Under the pieces are notes generated by a model. It was not told the origin of the DNA and made no database searches. It saw only the letters and a list, made by a program, of their open reading frames with translations. Below are positions 32,509-43,699 of a stretch of 64,000 nucleotides of DNA, in pieces. The DNA comes from Protea cynaroides. Taxonomy: Eukaryota; Streptophyta; Magnoliopsida; Proteales; Proteaceae. The number at the start of each line of letters is the position of its first letter. The first letter of the stretch is position 1. Location of the stretch: contig CM053276.1 in the NCBI GenBank assembly GCA_028583415.1, positions 57,992,814 to 58,056,813 of the forward strand, read 5' to 3'. Position numbers and translations under genes: made by a program.

Positions 32509-33342
32509 GAATCAAATAGCGCAGCGAATTTGAAAACCCTCTGGGCTGGTGAGGATGAATCCGGCACCGCATTGAGTTTTGCTTGATGCCCCGTCAACAA
32601 AAAGGGTCCATGCCTGTGGTTGCTCCTCTGAGGGTGAGTCGTTGATAGCGGGGTCTGCGGGAGGGGAAGCCTCAAGTAGGAAGTCGGCCAGCGCCTGGGC
32701 TTTAATGGCTGTACGAGGCTTGAAGTGAAGGTCGAACTCTCCTAACTCGATGGCCCAGTTGATGACTCGACCGGAAATGTCTGGCTTAGATAAAATCTTC
32801 TTCAGAGGTTGATCAGTCAGAACGGTGATGGAATGCGCCTGGAAGTACGGGCGTAGCTTACGTGCGGACGTGACTAACGCCAGTGCGACTTTTTCAATGA
32901 ACTTATACCTGGTCTCGGCTTCCAGCAGGACCTTACTGACATAATAAATGGGGCGTTGGACGCCCTCTACTTCTTTGATCAGTACCGCGCTTACCGCTTT
33001 TGTAGAAACGGCCAAATATAACTCCAAAGTGTCGCCTACCTCGGGTTTTACCAGCAATGGGGGAGATGTCAGGTATTTCTTTAGTTCGTCGAACGCCTGT
33101 TGGCACTCGACCGTCCACTGGAAGGTCTTATTTCCCTTCAGTGTTTGGAAAAATGGTAGGCATTTGTCCGCAGAACGCGACATGAATCGACTGAGCGCAG
33201 CGACTCGCCTTGTGAGCTCTTGCACCTGTTTTATCCTGGTGGGTGCTGTCATTTCCAGAATGGCCGTAATTTTTTTTTGGATTGGCCTCGATCCCACAGC
33301 TTGAAACCATGAAACCCAGGAACTTGCCCGAAGTGACCCCAA
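32509..33342 (-). pseudogene. Tat RNase H and second (archaeal-type) RNase H start
   Basis: This contains the RT thumb (TRRVAALSRFMSRSADKCLP), the RT-linked RNase H (RPIYYVSKVLLEAETRYKF, then LTDQPLKKILSKPD) and the start of a second RNase H-like domain (WTLFVDGASSKTQCGAGF). The tandem RNase H is characteristic of Tat/Athila relatives. A TGA at 32510-32512 separates it from the rest of the second domain, which continues in the same frame. The left-hand RT joins after a single-base frameshift at the T run 33270-33278. Confidence 0.88.
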
Positions 33343-34027
33343 ATGCGCATTTTGCGGGATTAATGCGCATTGCGCCGATGCGTACGTCGAATGCCTCTTC
33401 TAGGTCACGAACATGGTCGTTCTCGGTTAAACTTTTCACCAACATGTCGTCAACGTACACCTCCATGTTGCGCCCAATTTGTTCGGCAAAGATCTTGTTG
33501 ACTAACCTCTGATAGGTGGCTCCGGCATTTTTGAGGCCAAAAGGCATCACATCATAGCAGAAAAGGCCTTGGCTGGTCACAAAGGCTGTCTTCTCCGCGT
33601 CGGCCGTGTGCATCCTAATTTGGTTATAACCGGAATAGGCGTCCATAAAGCTCAATTGGGCGTGGCCGGCAGTAGCATCGATGAGCTGGTCGATCCGGGG
33701 CAGGGGGAAGCTATCCTTGGGGCAGGCCTTGTTAAGATCGGTATAGTCAATGCAGATACGCCATTTGTCACTAGCCTTGGGGACCATGACCACGTTGGCT
33801 AGCCACTCCGGATAGTATAGTTCTCGGATGAATGCGGCATCGAGCAATTTCCTTACCTCGACGTCGATGATTTGCTGGAAGGATGAGGCAAAGGACCTTC
33901 TTTTTTGTCGCACAGGTCGGCGATTGGGGTCCACATTGAGGCAGTGCTGGGCCACTTCTCTGGGGATTCCCGGCATGTCGGCCGCTGACCAGGCGAAGAC
34001 GTCGGCATTGGCTTGTAAGAACGTCAC
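33128..34027 (-). pseudogene. Tat reverse transcriptase
   Basis: The RT domain starts around FLQANADVFAWSAADMPGI, followed by VVMVPKASDKWRICIDYTDL, SFMDAYSGYNQIRMH, VMPFGLKNAGATYQRLV and the catalytic MEVYVDDMLVKS. It is open for 299 codons. Frame changes separate it from protease near 34028 and from RNase H near 33270. It copies element RNA into cDNA. Confidence 0.92.
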
Positions 34028-34796
34028 GAGTGCGCCCCCACTGTGGCTCTCTAAGGGAAGATCCTATCTGTACGGTCCTGTCTGGGTTATCCTCAGCAAG
34101 GGGAACGTGGATTAGGTCTTTCGCTGGCGCACCCCTTTGCTGCTTGGGATCTTTTCTCAGATCCTCAACCTGCACCGGCAGGGCCCTTGCGGGTTTCTTG
34201 TGGTCGGTAAGCTCCGCCGAGTAACATTTTCTGGACAGTAGCTGATTCGACCTACACTCCCCCACCCCGCGAGGCGTGGGGAACTTGAGTACTAGATGGT
34301 ACGGGGATGGCACTGATCGTAGCGCGATCATACCTGGTCTCCCTAGGAGACCATTGTAGGAGGAGGAGACGTCAACCACCAAAAAGTTCATCGTGACCCT
34401 TGACTCCCGTGGGTAAAGACCGGCGCGTACCGGCAAGCGAATGGATCCTTTGACGCTTACAAGGTCCCCTGAAAAACTGATCAAGGGGTAGTCGACGGGT
34501 AACAATCGGTCAAGGGGAATCTCCATGCGCCGGAAAGCTTGCCAGTAGATGATGTCGGCGGAGCTTCCCGTGTCCACCATGATTTTATGCACGTCGCTAT
34601 CTTCAATTCGGAGGGTGATGACAATGGCGTCTTCATGGGGTAGTTCTAATCCGCATAAGTCTTCATCACTGAATGTGAGGAAGTCCCCCGTTCGAGCCCT
34701 CTTTCCAGGCCACTCAGTTGACTTGACGCTTCGGGCGTAGGCCTTCCTTGCTTTAGCTGAGGTGTTACCGGCCGCTGGTCCGCTGTTATAGTCCAA
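33771..34796 (-). pseudogene. Tat protease region
   Basis: The aspartic protease active site reads IMVDTGSSADIIYWQAFRRM (D-T-G-S-S), with a later NGLLGRPGM flap/second-loop block. Upstream are residues of the gag-pol linker. The frame then runs out of phase with RT after about 34030, so the last third of this open frame is not the native product. Confidence 0.88.
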
Positions 34797-35785
34797 GTTT
34801 TCTGCCCTTGAGTGGCGGGATCATAACTGTCATCGTCCACCCAGGCCGAAGCGTCCATTGCGCCAATAGAGGTCGGTAGGAATCTTTACGATGCTCTGTG
34901 GCCGAGGTAGGCGCTGCGGCCAACGAGGGTCGGTTGGAATCTTTACGACCTTCTGCGGCCGAGATATGCGCTACGGCCAACGAGGGTCGGCTGGAATCTT
35001 TACGGCCTTCTGCGGCCGAGGTGGCTACTGCGGTCAACGAGGGTCGACTGGTGGGTGGACTCTTTCTTCTCCTTGCCTTGATCCCTGAGTCGCTGGGAAT
35101 CCCTGAGCGAACTACCGGCCTACACCGTGGTCTGGGGCGTCTGACCATATAGACGCGTTCATAGGGTATATCTTCCACTGTTGGTGGGTCAATGACATGG
35201 AGCGGAGGGGGAGGTGGAGTCTGGTCTTCGCGCTGCCGGGACACCCTTGGATCGGTCCGCTGCCTGGTCCTCCCTCTGGCTGCCAAGGAGTTGGGCACTC
35301 GACTCTTCTCGTGTGTTTGTTGGGGAGTACGGTCGAGCTGGCACAGAATGACACCGATGTCCCGATGCGCTGGCGTCGGCCTCCTTTCCCTCGTTTCCTC
35401 ACGCTGGATAGGCTCTTGCTCGTGAGGCCTTTCTGGGTAGCGAGGCTCGGCTGGCCTATCTCTCCTTCGTTCTCTCCGGGCGGGTTCTTTCCGTATGTCC
35501 CTCCTCACTTGCCTCCGTGGTTTTCTGTCTCTGTTCTCTTGACGCCGCGATTCTCGCTCTGGCGTTCTCGCCCTCGGTGTGGGAGGTAATCTTCTCCGAT
35601 TCTCGGCCGTGGTAGCCGGTACTCTCAGAGCATTGTGATCTACATATTACTTGTAATAGCCTCGCTGGATGAGGTCTTCAATTTCTGCTTGTAGGTTGCG
35701 ACATTCATCAGTCGTGTGGCCGATGTCGCGGTGATACTGACAGTACTTATTGGGATTGCGCTTTTTAGCTTCAGTGACTATCTTC
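34786..35785 (-). pseudogene. Tat gag C-terminus: zinc knuckle and basic linker with 19-residue repeats
   Basis: The frame continues gag beyond a TAG at about 35785. It contains NKYCQYHRDIGHTTDECRNL, the zinc-knuckle region, then a TAA after RGYYK, then a long Arg/Glu/Pro-rich stretch. Near the end a 57-bp (19-residue) unit is repeated three times at 34871-35043, reading variants of RPSLAVAPTSAAEGRKDS. Both stops fit CAG-to-TAG and CAA-to-TAA change. Confidence 0.8.
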
Positions 35786-37209
35786 TACGGCCTCTGAAGG
35801 TATCCATCATCCGTGATGAGAGTGTACACGTCACCGAGGGACCTGTTAAGTGGGGTATAGTCACTGAATTTCTTTTGCAACAAACTCCTGACTCGAGCCT
35901 CTTCCCTCCGGGATATCTTGCTTTCTCCGGGTCGTGCGAGGTCTGGCCTCTCGTCAGTCCGCTTGCGCGGGGTATCTTCTAGACTTTTGCTAGCTTCATA
36001 GATTTCGTTGGCACTGGCGAATTTCTCACATCTTGCCAGGAGTTCTTGTAGATCGACAGGTCCCTTCTTAGCGATGGAAAATTTGAGCTTTGTGTCGGTG
36101 ACTACTGCTCTCAACGTAGCGAAGTGAACTGCCTCATCAATGTCTTTGACTTGGAGCACCTCCAAGTTAAACCTGGCTAAGAAGGCCCTTAGGGTCTCTC
36201 CGGATCTTTGCCGCATATTCATCAGATGGGCGCTTGTCTTCCGCTGCACCCGACTACCCTGGAAGTGCATCCGGAATAGTTTACCCATGGTTTTGAATGA
36301 GTCGACTGACCGTGGGGGGAGGTTATTGAACCACATCCGTGCCGCCCCCTTGAGTGTGAGCGGGAAAGCTCTACACATGATTGCATCGGGGTTTGCGTGC
36401 AGGACCATCGCCCCAACAAAGTTGTTCAAGTGTTCAATGGGGTCGGTAGAACCATCGTAAGAGTCGACAGGGGGCATGCTAAACCGCTTGGGTAGAGGGA
36501 CTCTCATGATGATGTCGGTCAGGGGGTTATCCGTGGAATAGTCCCTGTCTTCATCTTGGGACACTCCCGCTTTCTCCATTGTTTCGACCTTTCGGTGAAG
36601 GACTGCCAACTGGTCCGCTATTTGTGCAGCGACTGCAGGGTCCATAGGGGCACTGGGCTTGTCTGCCCCAACGGCTCCTTCTGGCAGTACTGTTCGTCGA
36701 GGGACCAAGAGCTCTTCTATGTCCTCTTCATCGACCCTGGGTACCGGCCTCGGTTGGGGACCAAGTCTGTCCCGAGCTGGAATTCTCCCATGGTGTGAGG
36801 TTGAGCTTGTGCCGCTAAGCTCGGGGGCAGGGCAAATGTTGGCTCCCGGCTGGGTAGGTCGGCCTCCGCTTTGTCTTGGCCGATCTCGGGGTGGGTCCTG
36901 ATGGAGGTCGTCATCTTGGTGCGGTGCCGCCCGGGGGACGAAGCCAATTGGAGGTCGAGATGAGGCCTCCACCGCTGGGGCTGGCAATCCTTGCACAAAT
37001 ATTACCAATACCGCGAGCTGCTGCGCAACAGTTTCGAACTGCTCGTAGGTGACGAATGCCTCTGGTGCGGGCGCTTGGGCTGCTGCCTGCTTTCCGCGAT
37101 CTTGATTGGGTCGGGCCTCCGACCTGTCTCCTTCTTCCGGATTCACACGTTGATCGAGTGATGGGGGGTTGGGACTGACCCTGTGACTTCTGGTCCGCCG
37201 TGGACTCAT
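35785..37209 (-). pseudogene. Tat gag, N-terminal and capsid part
   Basis: This 474-codon frame starts MSPRRTRSHRVSPNPPSLDQ, 48 bases inside the primer site, a natural gag start. The retrotransposon gag domain lies at about residues 270-400: MCRAFPLTLKGAARMWFNNL, FKTMGKLFRMHFQGSR, ETLRAFLARFNLEVLQVKDI and LLARCEKFASANE. The TAG at the end interrupts gag before its zinc knuckle. Gag forms the particle in which reverse transcription occurs. Confidence 0.92.
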
Positions 37210-37256
37210 GATTGGAGATTCCTCCCTGGTTTTACTTTAAGAAATCAGAACTCACG

Positions 37257-37275
37257 GGCCCCACGGTGGGCGCCA
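37257..37275 (-). other. Tat element primer-binding site
   Basis: The minus strand reads TGGCGCCCACCGTGGGGCC, three bases inside the 5' LTR, the same site as at 18091-18110. Confidence 0.9.
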
Positions 37276-37278
37276 ACC

Positions 37279-37752
37279 TGTTTCGGCCCTGATCCGTCCT
37301 GTGGGTCCTCTCCGTGCTGACTGGACCTGCAAGACAAGGAAAGGCAAAGAAGGGGGGGCTGGATGCCCCGGGTCCACTCCGATGCCAAAGTTAGGCTCTG
37401 TGAACAGTCAATGGGCTCGGTGTCAAGCCCACTAAGATATTATAAAGTGTGGGCTGAGGTGAGATTTTCCAACCGATGTGTCAGAGTGTGGATCCCAAGG
37501 AGTAATAAATGAGTAGTAAATGTTGTCTGTGTCAAAAAACCTCGGGATTCGCCCTATTTATAGTGAAAAGTGTGAAATCTTAAAATACCGATTCTACCCT
37601 TTGTTCTTGTGCTTGAGGGGCAATACCGATTTTACCCTTTGTTCTTGTGCTTGAGAGGCCTTCTTATGCTGAATAGGGGATCTCCACGTGGCTCTGAGAT
37701 TGAGTCCTACATGTCAGGGTTGTAGTTGCCAGCGTGGCGTAATTCCCTAACA
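37279..37752 (-). repeat. Tat element 5' LTR
   Basis: This 474-bp LTR runs TGTTTCGGCCC to CCCTAACA with GGAAA directly outside it. It pairs with 24685-25185. A minus-strand TATA box (CACTATAAATAGGGCG) lies near 37550-37563. Confidence 0.95.
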
Positions 37753-37757
37753 GGAAA

Positions 37758-38079
37758 GAACCCCCTATGGATTAGGAAGGTTTCCTAACACGGTTTTTGA
37801 CTGGGTTCTTGTGGTCACAGGTGTGGTCGCAGAACCCGTCGACCACACTGTCTGAAACATGCGACCACAAGACCTAATTTTCTATGGTCGCTTTAATCTG
37901 AGGTGTGGTCGACCACACCTGTTTAGGTATGCGACCACACACTCATAACTGACTGTTTTTGGGTTCAATTTCATACCTGGTCTTGTGGTTTCTTCACGCA
38001 CTTGGTCCGCTTGGCCCGACCATGATAGGAAGACCAGGTACAAGGTGGTAAGACCGATTAGTTCGTTATGGTTCTTACA
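37758..38079 (-). repeat. Tekay-type LTR copy 3, right part
   Basis: Continuation of 22604-24684 after the Tat insertion, ending GGTTCTTACA. It holds the upstream inverted-repeat cluster (37800-37945) with GGTGTGGTCGCAG, GTCGACCACAC, ATGCGACCACA and GTGTGGTCGACCACAC words. Confidence 0.88.
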
Positions 38080-38136
38080 AGTTGAATGAGAAGCCCGAGA
38101 AGGGCCAGCTCCAGTAGAATGCTGTGGTAATGGAGG
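38080..38136 (-). pseudogene. Antisense ORF fragment of the plus-strand Tekay-type element, upstream piece
   Basis: The minus strand encodes PPLPQHSTGAGPSRASHST, which runs into the inserted LTR. Its continuation lies at 22603 and below (AGPSRPPPDDMMG). It is cut at 38137 by an Ogre-like LTR. Confidence 0.5.
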
Positions 38137-39229
38137 TGTAAGCACCCCATTTTTTCCATTTCCAACTGAACAATGTCTTACTAGTGCGTGGACAGCAAAG
38201 GAAGAAAGATAAGTGAAAATTTGGGTTTCGGGCTACGACCTCGAGGTAGTTTTCGGTGATCCCCACAGTAGGGTCATGGGCTATTATCTGCATGGATGCA
38301 TAGGTCATAGAATTATCTTCGAAATGAGACCAGAATTGCCCAATTCTGATATCAAATGAAGAAGATATGACCATTTTAGTTGGATGATACATAAAAGGGA
38401 GGTTTATAAAATTATTATAAATAATAATAATCCCAGGGGCCTTCATGCAAATTATCTTAAGTCGGATTTCTTGAATTTCAAATCATCATATCTTGATCAT
38501 CCGACATCGGATTCAGATGATTCTAAGGCCATTAATCTTCATTTGTGATGTCCTACAAAGTGGATGTGGAAAATATCGGGTAGAAGTTTCCGGAGGGTCC
38601 CATGCAAAATTACACATGAAAATGGTCATTTAATCTTCGAAAATTCATATTTTGGTCACTCCATATCCAAATCAGGTGATTTCAGTTTCATTATGTTCCA
38701 TTTTTAGTACTCTACATAGTGGACGTAAAGGATTTTTGGCAGAAATCCCCGAAGGATCCCATGCAGAAGGGTCAGCCAGAAGGGTCAGTTACATTTTATT
38801 TCCAAATGAGGTGATTCAAGCTCCAATATTCCTCATTTTTAGTGTTCTACAAAGTAAACGAAAAAAAATTGGAATAAAGGCTATCAAAAAATTCCGTGCG
38901 GGACGACAGTGAAAATTACCCATGAAATGATAGAGAGAGAAAACCCAATTAATTCCAATCAATCCAGTCAACTCAGCTCAACCCAAGCCAATTTTGGCCC
39001 AATCCAGTTAATTCAAGTCACTCTCAGTCTAACCCAGCTCAGTTTAAGTCGGTCCAGCCCAGTCAACTTAAGTCGGACCAGTCTAGACTGAGCCGGCTCA
39101 TCCATGTGCATAGTGCCATACATATATGTAATTATATAGAATATGTTATATACTATATATATTAATATGTATGTTATTACATGTTATTATGTATACTTTA
39201 TGATGTATTATTGTATAAATGTCCATTAT

Positions 39230-40155
39230 ATGAGAGACTGACCAAGAAAGGAAAGAAAGAAAAGAGAGAGGACGTGAGATTGAGAGGCAGTCTGAGAGAA
39301 TAAGAGAAAGAGAGATTGTGGAGAAGAAAAAGAAAAGAAAAGAGAGAAAGGGGAGGGGACGTGAAAGAGAGAATCGGAGAGAGATTGAGGGGAATCCAAG
39401 AGAGATTGGGGAGAAGATAAAAAAGGAAAAGAAAAGAATGAAAAGGAAGCAAATTCGAGAGAGGACGGAAAGAAGGAGAAGATCGGGGAGAGAGAGGGTG
39501 AGAATCCAAAAATAAAAAAAAATAATAAAAGGAAAGAAAAGGAAAATGGGGGGGAGAGAGAGAGAGTCGAGAAGATAAGGAGAAAGAGAGGAGGGCGGTG
39601 GATTGGAGAGAGAAAAAAATAAAAAATCAGAATCGATAAGAGGGGAAGAGAGGGGGAGAACCGAGAAAGAAAAAAAACAAAAAAAAAGAGAGGAGAACTA
39701 AGAAGAAGGAGGAGAGAGAGAGGGTGGTGAAGAGAAGGAATAAAAAAAAATCAAAGAGGAGATCGAGAAGAGAGAGGGAAGAGAGAGACCGAATAGAGAG
39801 AGGGAGAGAGAGAGGGAGTGGAAGAATTAAAAAAACAGAAAAAAAGGAAGAAAGGGGGGATGACCGAGAAGAAGGAGGAGGTGGAGAGGAGAAGAAAAAA
39901 GAAAAAAAAATAGAAAAGAAGGGGGGAAGACCGAGAAGAAGGAGGAGGTGGAGAGTAGAAGAAAAAGAAAAAAAAACAGAAAAGAAGGGGGGAAGACCGA
40001 GAAGAAGGAGGAGGTGGAGAGGAGAAGAAAAAAACAAAAAAAATCAAAAAAGGGACAAAGAGAGCAGAAGATGATGCCAGAGAGGGGGGAGAATCGAGAG
40101 GAGCAGAACGAGAAGATGAAGAAGAGGAAGAGGGAGAAGGCAGTGGATCTGCAAC
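39230..40155 (+). repeat. Long polypurine tract in the Ogre-like LTR
   Basis: About 920 bases are almost entirely A and G on the plus strand, with AGAAGGAGGAGGTGGAGAG-type units repeated near 39870-40020. A GT donor-like site (CAACAGGTAAAC) follows near 40155. Glu/Lys/Arg-only or Ser/Phe/Pro-only open frames here are artefacts. The second LTR copy has the same kind of tract at 62385-62915. Confidence 0.9.
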
Positions 40156-41739
40156 AGGTAAACCACCGCCCCTTTTTTATTTTTATTTTCTTCTTCTTCA
40201 TATCCTATTGCCTCAATCGAACAAACACCTGCCCACTCACCTTGCACCTGTCCAAAACCATTCTACCCGCATCCACCTGTGCAGCCATCTGCATCACCCT
40301 CCTATGAACTACATCAGTTCCTCATCTCTCCACTGCTACACCTTACATCCTCCTTCACACTTGCAGCCCATGCATCCACCAACCAACATCTATCATCACT
40401 GATCCACCTGTTCTTCAGTCAAGTTCTACCAAGAAAACCCATTGAGACACACCTGTCCACCGCACCTCCCCACTAGCCACTCGCCATCACACCTGCACAT
40501 GCCCTCATCTCTCTCACACATCTCCATTATCCCTTTCCCCGGTTATTCCTTGCAGCTATCATTAAAAATCCATAGACCAATAGCCATCAACCGCCACTAC
40601 TTACTGTACTCCATATCCATTGCAACCCCCCTTGATCCGTAAATTTATCACCTAATCCTCTCTCCCATGAAATTGAGCTATTGGATGATTAATTTTGTTA
40701 GATCATGTGATGTCAGGAAATTGAACCGTTGGATGATTAATTTTGTTTGATCATTTAATGCCATGAAATTGAGCCACTGATGTTAATCTGATAATGATGT
40801 GATGTTATATTTAATTTGAGCCATTGATATTGAGTGAATTTTAATTTGATTAATTATGAGCCATATGATTTGAAATTTTAAGGTGATTGATCTAGCCTTT
40901 GATTTAGATTTTTTTTAAGTGATTGATCATGGCCTTTTGATTATGAATTTTTATGAGATAAAATTTGGCCATCGATTTTGGATGCTTTAATCGGGCCATT
41001 GATCTTGGATGTTTGAATGATCAAATCTGGACCATTGATTTTAGATGCTTGATCCAAACCATTGGATATTCATTATGAGTGTCTTAAATGGATCTGAATC
41101 ATTGGATCTTCACTATGAATGTTTTAAATACATCTAAACCATTAGATTATCATCATGGTTGATTTCAATGCATCTGAACGATTGGACTTTCATCTTGAGT
41201 GATTTGAACCGTTGGATTATATTTGAGAATATTTTAAATGAATCTGAATGGTTAGATTACCATCAATAGCGATGTATACCATTGAATTTTTCATCATGAG
41301 TGTTTTTAGATGCACTGCCATATTTGGATGCTCATTGCCATGTCTAAATGCTCATTGCCATATTAGGTCTTGCCATGCTTAGAATTAGCATATTAAATCT
41401 TACCATATAGGCTCTTGCCTTATTTGCAGTGCATGCCATATTAGGGAGATTTTCACAATCTTGCTATATGTGTATTTCTTGTCATAAATGTATTATATGT
41501 CATATTTAGATGAATAATTCAATTTTGACAATAATTTAATTTATGCAGCACCCTAGTCAAACTGCCATATCTGCACACTTTTAGAAGACAATCTAGGCGT
41601 GGGGACGTGCATTTAGGCACCCACATTCTTGGGAAGGGCATAATGGGGATAATAAAAATCTTAATAAAGAAAGAAAATGCTTTGCCAAACCTTCCAAAAT
41701 TAGAATTCAGGATGAAAAGGGTAATTTCGGATGATTTTG

Positions 41740-42365
41740 CCCCTCGGCAAACCCTAAACCTAGAACAGGTTCTCAACCCTAAACCTAAAATAGGTTCTCA
41801 ACCCTAAACCTTGAATAGGTTATAAATTCTAACCTAGAAAAGGTTATTGGCCCGAACTACGCGGATTCTGATTCCTAGGTCAAACCCTAGGATACGTAGG
41901 CCATTTGGGAGAAAACTCAAATTCAGATCCATAATTTAGTCCACTTGAACTATCCATAGATCCACTAGGATATCCCTCGTATTTTAACCCAAATAGGGTT
42001 ATCCACACCTTAGTCCACTTGGACTACCCATAGATCCATTAGGATATTCAACCATTTCAATACAAGCCCCATTTTGATCCAAATAGGGTTATCCAAGTTC
42101 GAACTACGCGGATTCTGATTCCTAGGTCAAACCCTAGGATACGTAGGCTATTTGGGAGAAACCCAAATTCGGATCCAAACCTTAGTCCACTTGGACTATC
42201 CATAGATCCACTAGGATATTTATCCACATTTTGACACATATAGGGTTATCCACATTCCAAGCTAGAATGGGTTATCCATATTTCAACCCAAATAGGGTTA
42301 TCTTTAGATCCACTAGGACTATCTATCAGTCCACTTGGACTATTCAGATCCTAACCCATAGGATT
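41740..42365 (+). repeat. Degenerate phrase repeats in the Ogre-like LTR
   Basis: Recurrent phrases include AACCCTAAACCTA.AATAGG, AACTACGCGGATTCTGATTC, TAGGTCAAACCCTAGGATAC, CCACTTGGACTATCCATAG and AACCCAAATAGGGTTATCC. The CCCTAAACC words resemble the plant telomere unit but are dispersed and not a telomeric tract. Confidence 0.8.
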
Positions 42366-42802
42366 TCTCAGTCTTTCAAACATAAATTTTAACTTGAACA
42401 AAGAACTTAATCATGCACAAGCATAAATCACATCCATAAACTTTAATCACACCTGAACTACGATGGTGAACCTGATTTTTAGAATAATTCCATAATACGT
42501 AGGCAATCTGATGGATACAGATTCGGTTCAATGATATCAAACCACTTGGTTTGGCTTGGTTTAATAGATAGAGTCTAGCATAGGAAAGGCATAGGAGACC
42601 GATTTTGATCGGGCGGTTTGGGTGCCTAACCCCTTCCCATAACCGTAACCTGACGCTTACCCAATCTCTGGTGATCAAAAATCCAATCTAAGGGTCATGA
42701 GTCAATCAAAGTCTTACCTTAGGGAGAGATTTCACATTTCTAAGGTCCTAGACCTAAATCTAGGTGGCGACTTCCAAAAGATTTCCATCTTTGTCCTCAC
42801 AG

Positions 42803-42820
42803 TGGCGACTTCACTGGGGA
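42803..42820 (+). other. Ogre-type primer-binding site
   Basis: TGGCGACTTCACTGGGGA directly follows the LTR end. This word, complementary to a tRNA-Arg 3' end, is the usual primer site of Ogre elements. Confidence 0.85.
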
Positions 42821-43417
42821 TATAAATGTCAAACTCTTAAATGAAAACTTTCCTTGTGTGAATTGGATGCTAGATTTTAGGATACTATATTTATGCTTGT
42901 ATATTATTGCTTTGGGGGAATGGGTCCTGTCACACATTCGTGCGAGTAGCCGAATCGGGTCCCATGCATATGGGGCAGCCTGCTAGGCGAAACACACAGC
43001 CTTGGCTTGTACTTTGTGAGACCACGACCGGTGAGCAGCCTTTAACGAGCGTTTCTTGGGTCCGCCTGGGAATGCGTTATGCTGCTCCACGTCGCTTGGA
43101 TCCTTGCAACATAGTATATAAAGGGAATGGGGGCCTATTATTCATCGAGCATTCGGTGATAGGTTACCCCATCCTCGTCAAGGTGACCTTTTCTGTCCTA
43201 ACCCAGATTGTAGCCCAATATTTGTTATTTTTGGTTCATCCCTTAACCGACCCAGTAAAGTCTGCTTAACCATGACATCCATGTTCGAGACGTCGAAGTT
43301 CTGCCCCATTTTTGTCCTCGATTGGTCAACATGTTAGAATCTACACGATGAGCATCTTGAACTCTCACCCATTGGGAGTATGAGGTGTGTATACACCTGT
43401 TCTACATCATAGTAGAC
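42821..43417 (+). other. Leader of the Ogre-like element, truncated
   Basis: Sequence between the primer site and the Tekay-type LTR at 43418. A TATA-like TATATAAAGGG lies at about 43112-43122. The short open frame 42907-43269 has no recognisable domain. The coding part of this element is not present, having been separated by the LTR insertion. Confidence 0.5.
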
Positions 43418-43699
43418 TATCACACCCTAATTCTGATCCAACCAGAATGATGTGAGTGAACCGTCATTGAACCAACGGTTCACACCAGGATCTCGAATAG
43501 GCCGTGTCCACTAGTACAAACCCATTACACATAACCACAATCAGAATATAAATAATACAGTGGAAGTCTTTAAATAAATGAACCGAGAATCTATTGATAA
43601 ATTTAAATAAAATATCCAATTATTCAAATTCAAACATATAATATAATATCCTTACATCCATTTAGTCCAACTGAAAATAACTGAAATAAATAAATAAAA

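Larger units (their letters stand above)
24685..37752 (-). mobile_element. Tat-lineage Ty3/gypsy retrotransposon, nearly complete, with antisense ORF
   Basis: This is a 13-kb element with two LTRs (24685-25185 and 37279-37752) and a perfect target duplication GGAAA at 24680-24684 and 37753-37757. On the minus strand it carries gag, protease, RT, RNase H, a second RNase H-like domain and integrase. Between pol and the 3' LTR, on the plus strand, lies a long antisense ORF with its own TATA box. The duplicated RNase H and extra ORF are Tat-lineage traits. Two tandem arrays (91-bp and 109-bp units) flank the antisense ORF. Highly similar LTRs point to a recent insertion. It is damaged by several C-to-T stops and two single-base frameshifts. 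Confidence 0.95.
38137..42801 (+). repeat. Ogre-like Ty3/gypsy 5' LTR (4.7 kb)
   Basis: It starts TGTAAGCACCCCATTTTTTC and ends TTTGTCCTCACA immediately before an Ogre-type primer site. A related copy starts at 61252 with TGTAAGCACCCCATTTTTGC and shares blocks such as CCCCACAGTAGGGTCATGGG (38263 and 61345). The very long LTR fits Ogre elements. It includes an AT-rich stretch (39115-39215), a purine tract (39230-40155), a pyrimidine/CA-rich part (40170-40640) and phrase repeats (41740-42365). No gene is recognised in it. Confidence 0.85.

Noticed and set aside
39318..40307. Glu/Lys/Arg-rich or Ser/Phe/Pro-rich open frames
   Set aside because: They are translations of a purine-only tract and its complement, with no domain and no start context.
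41740..42365. Interstitial telomere tract
   Set aside because: CCCTAAA-like words are dispersed within longer phrases and are not in tandem.
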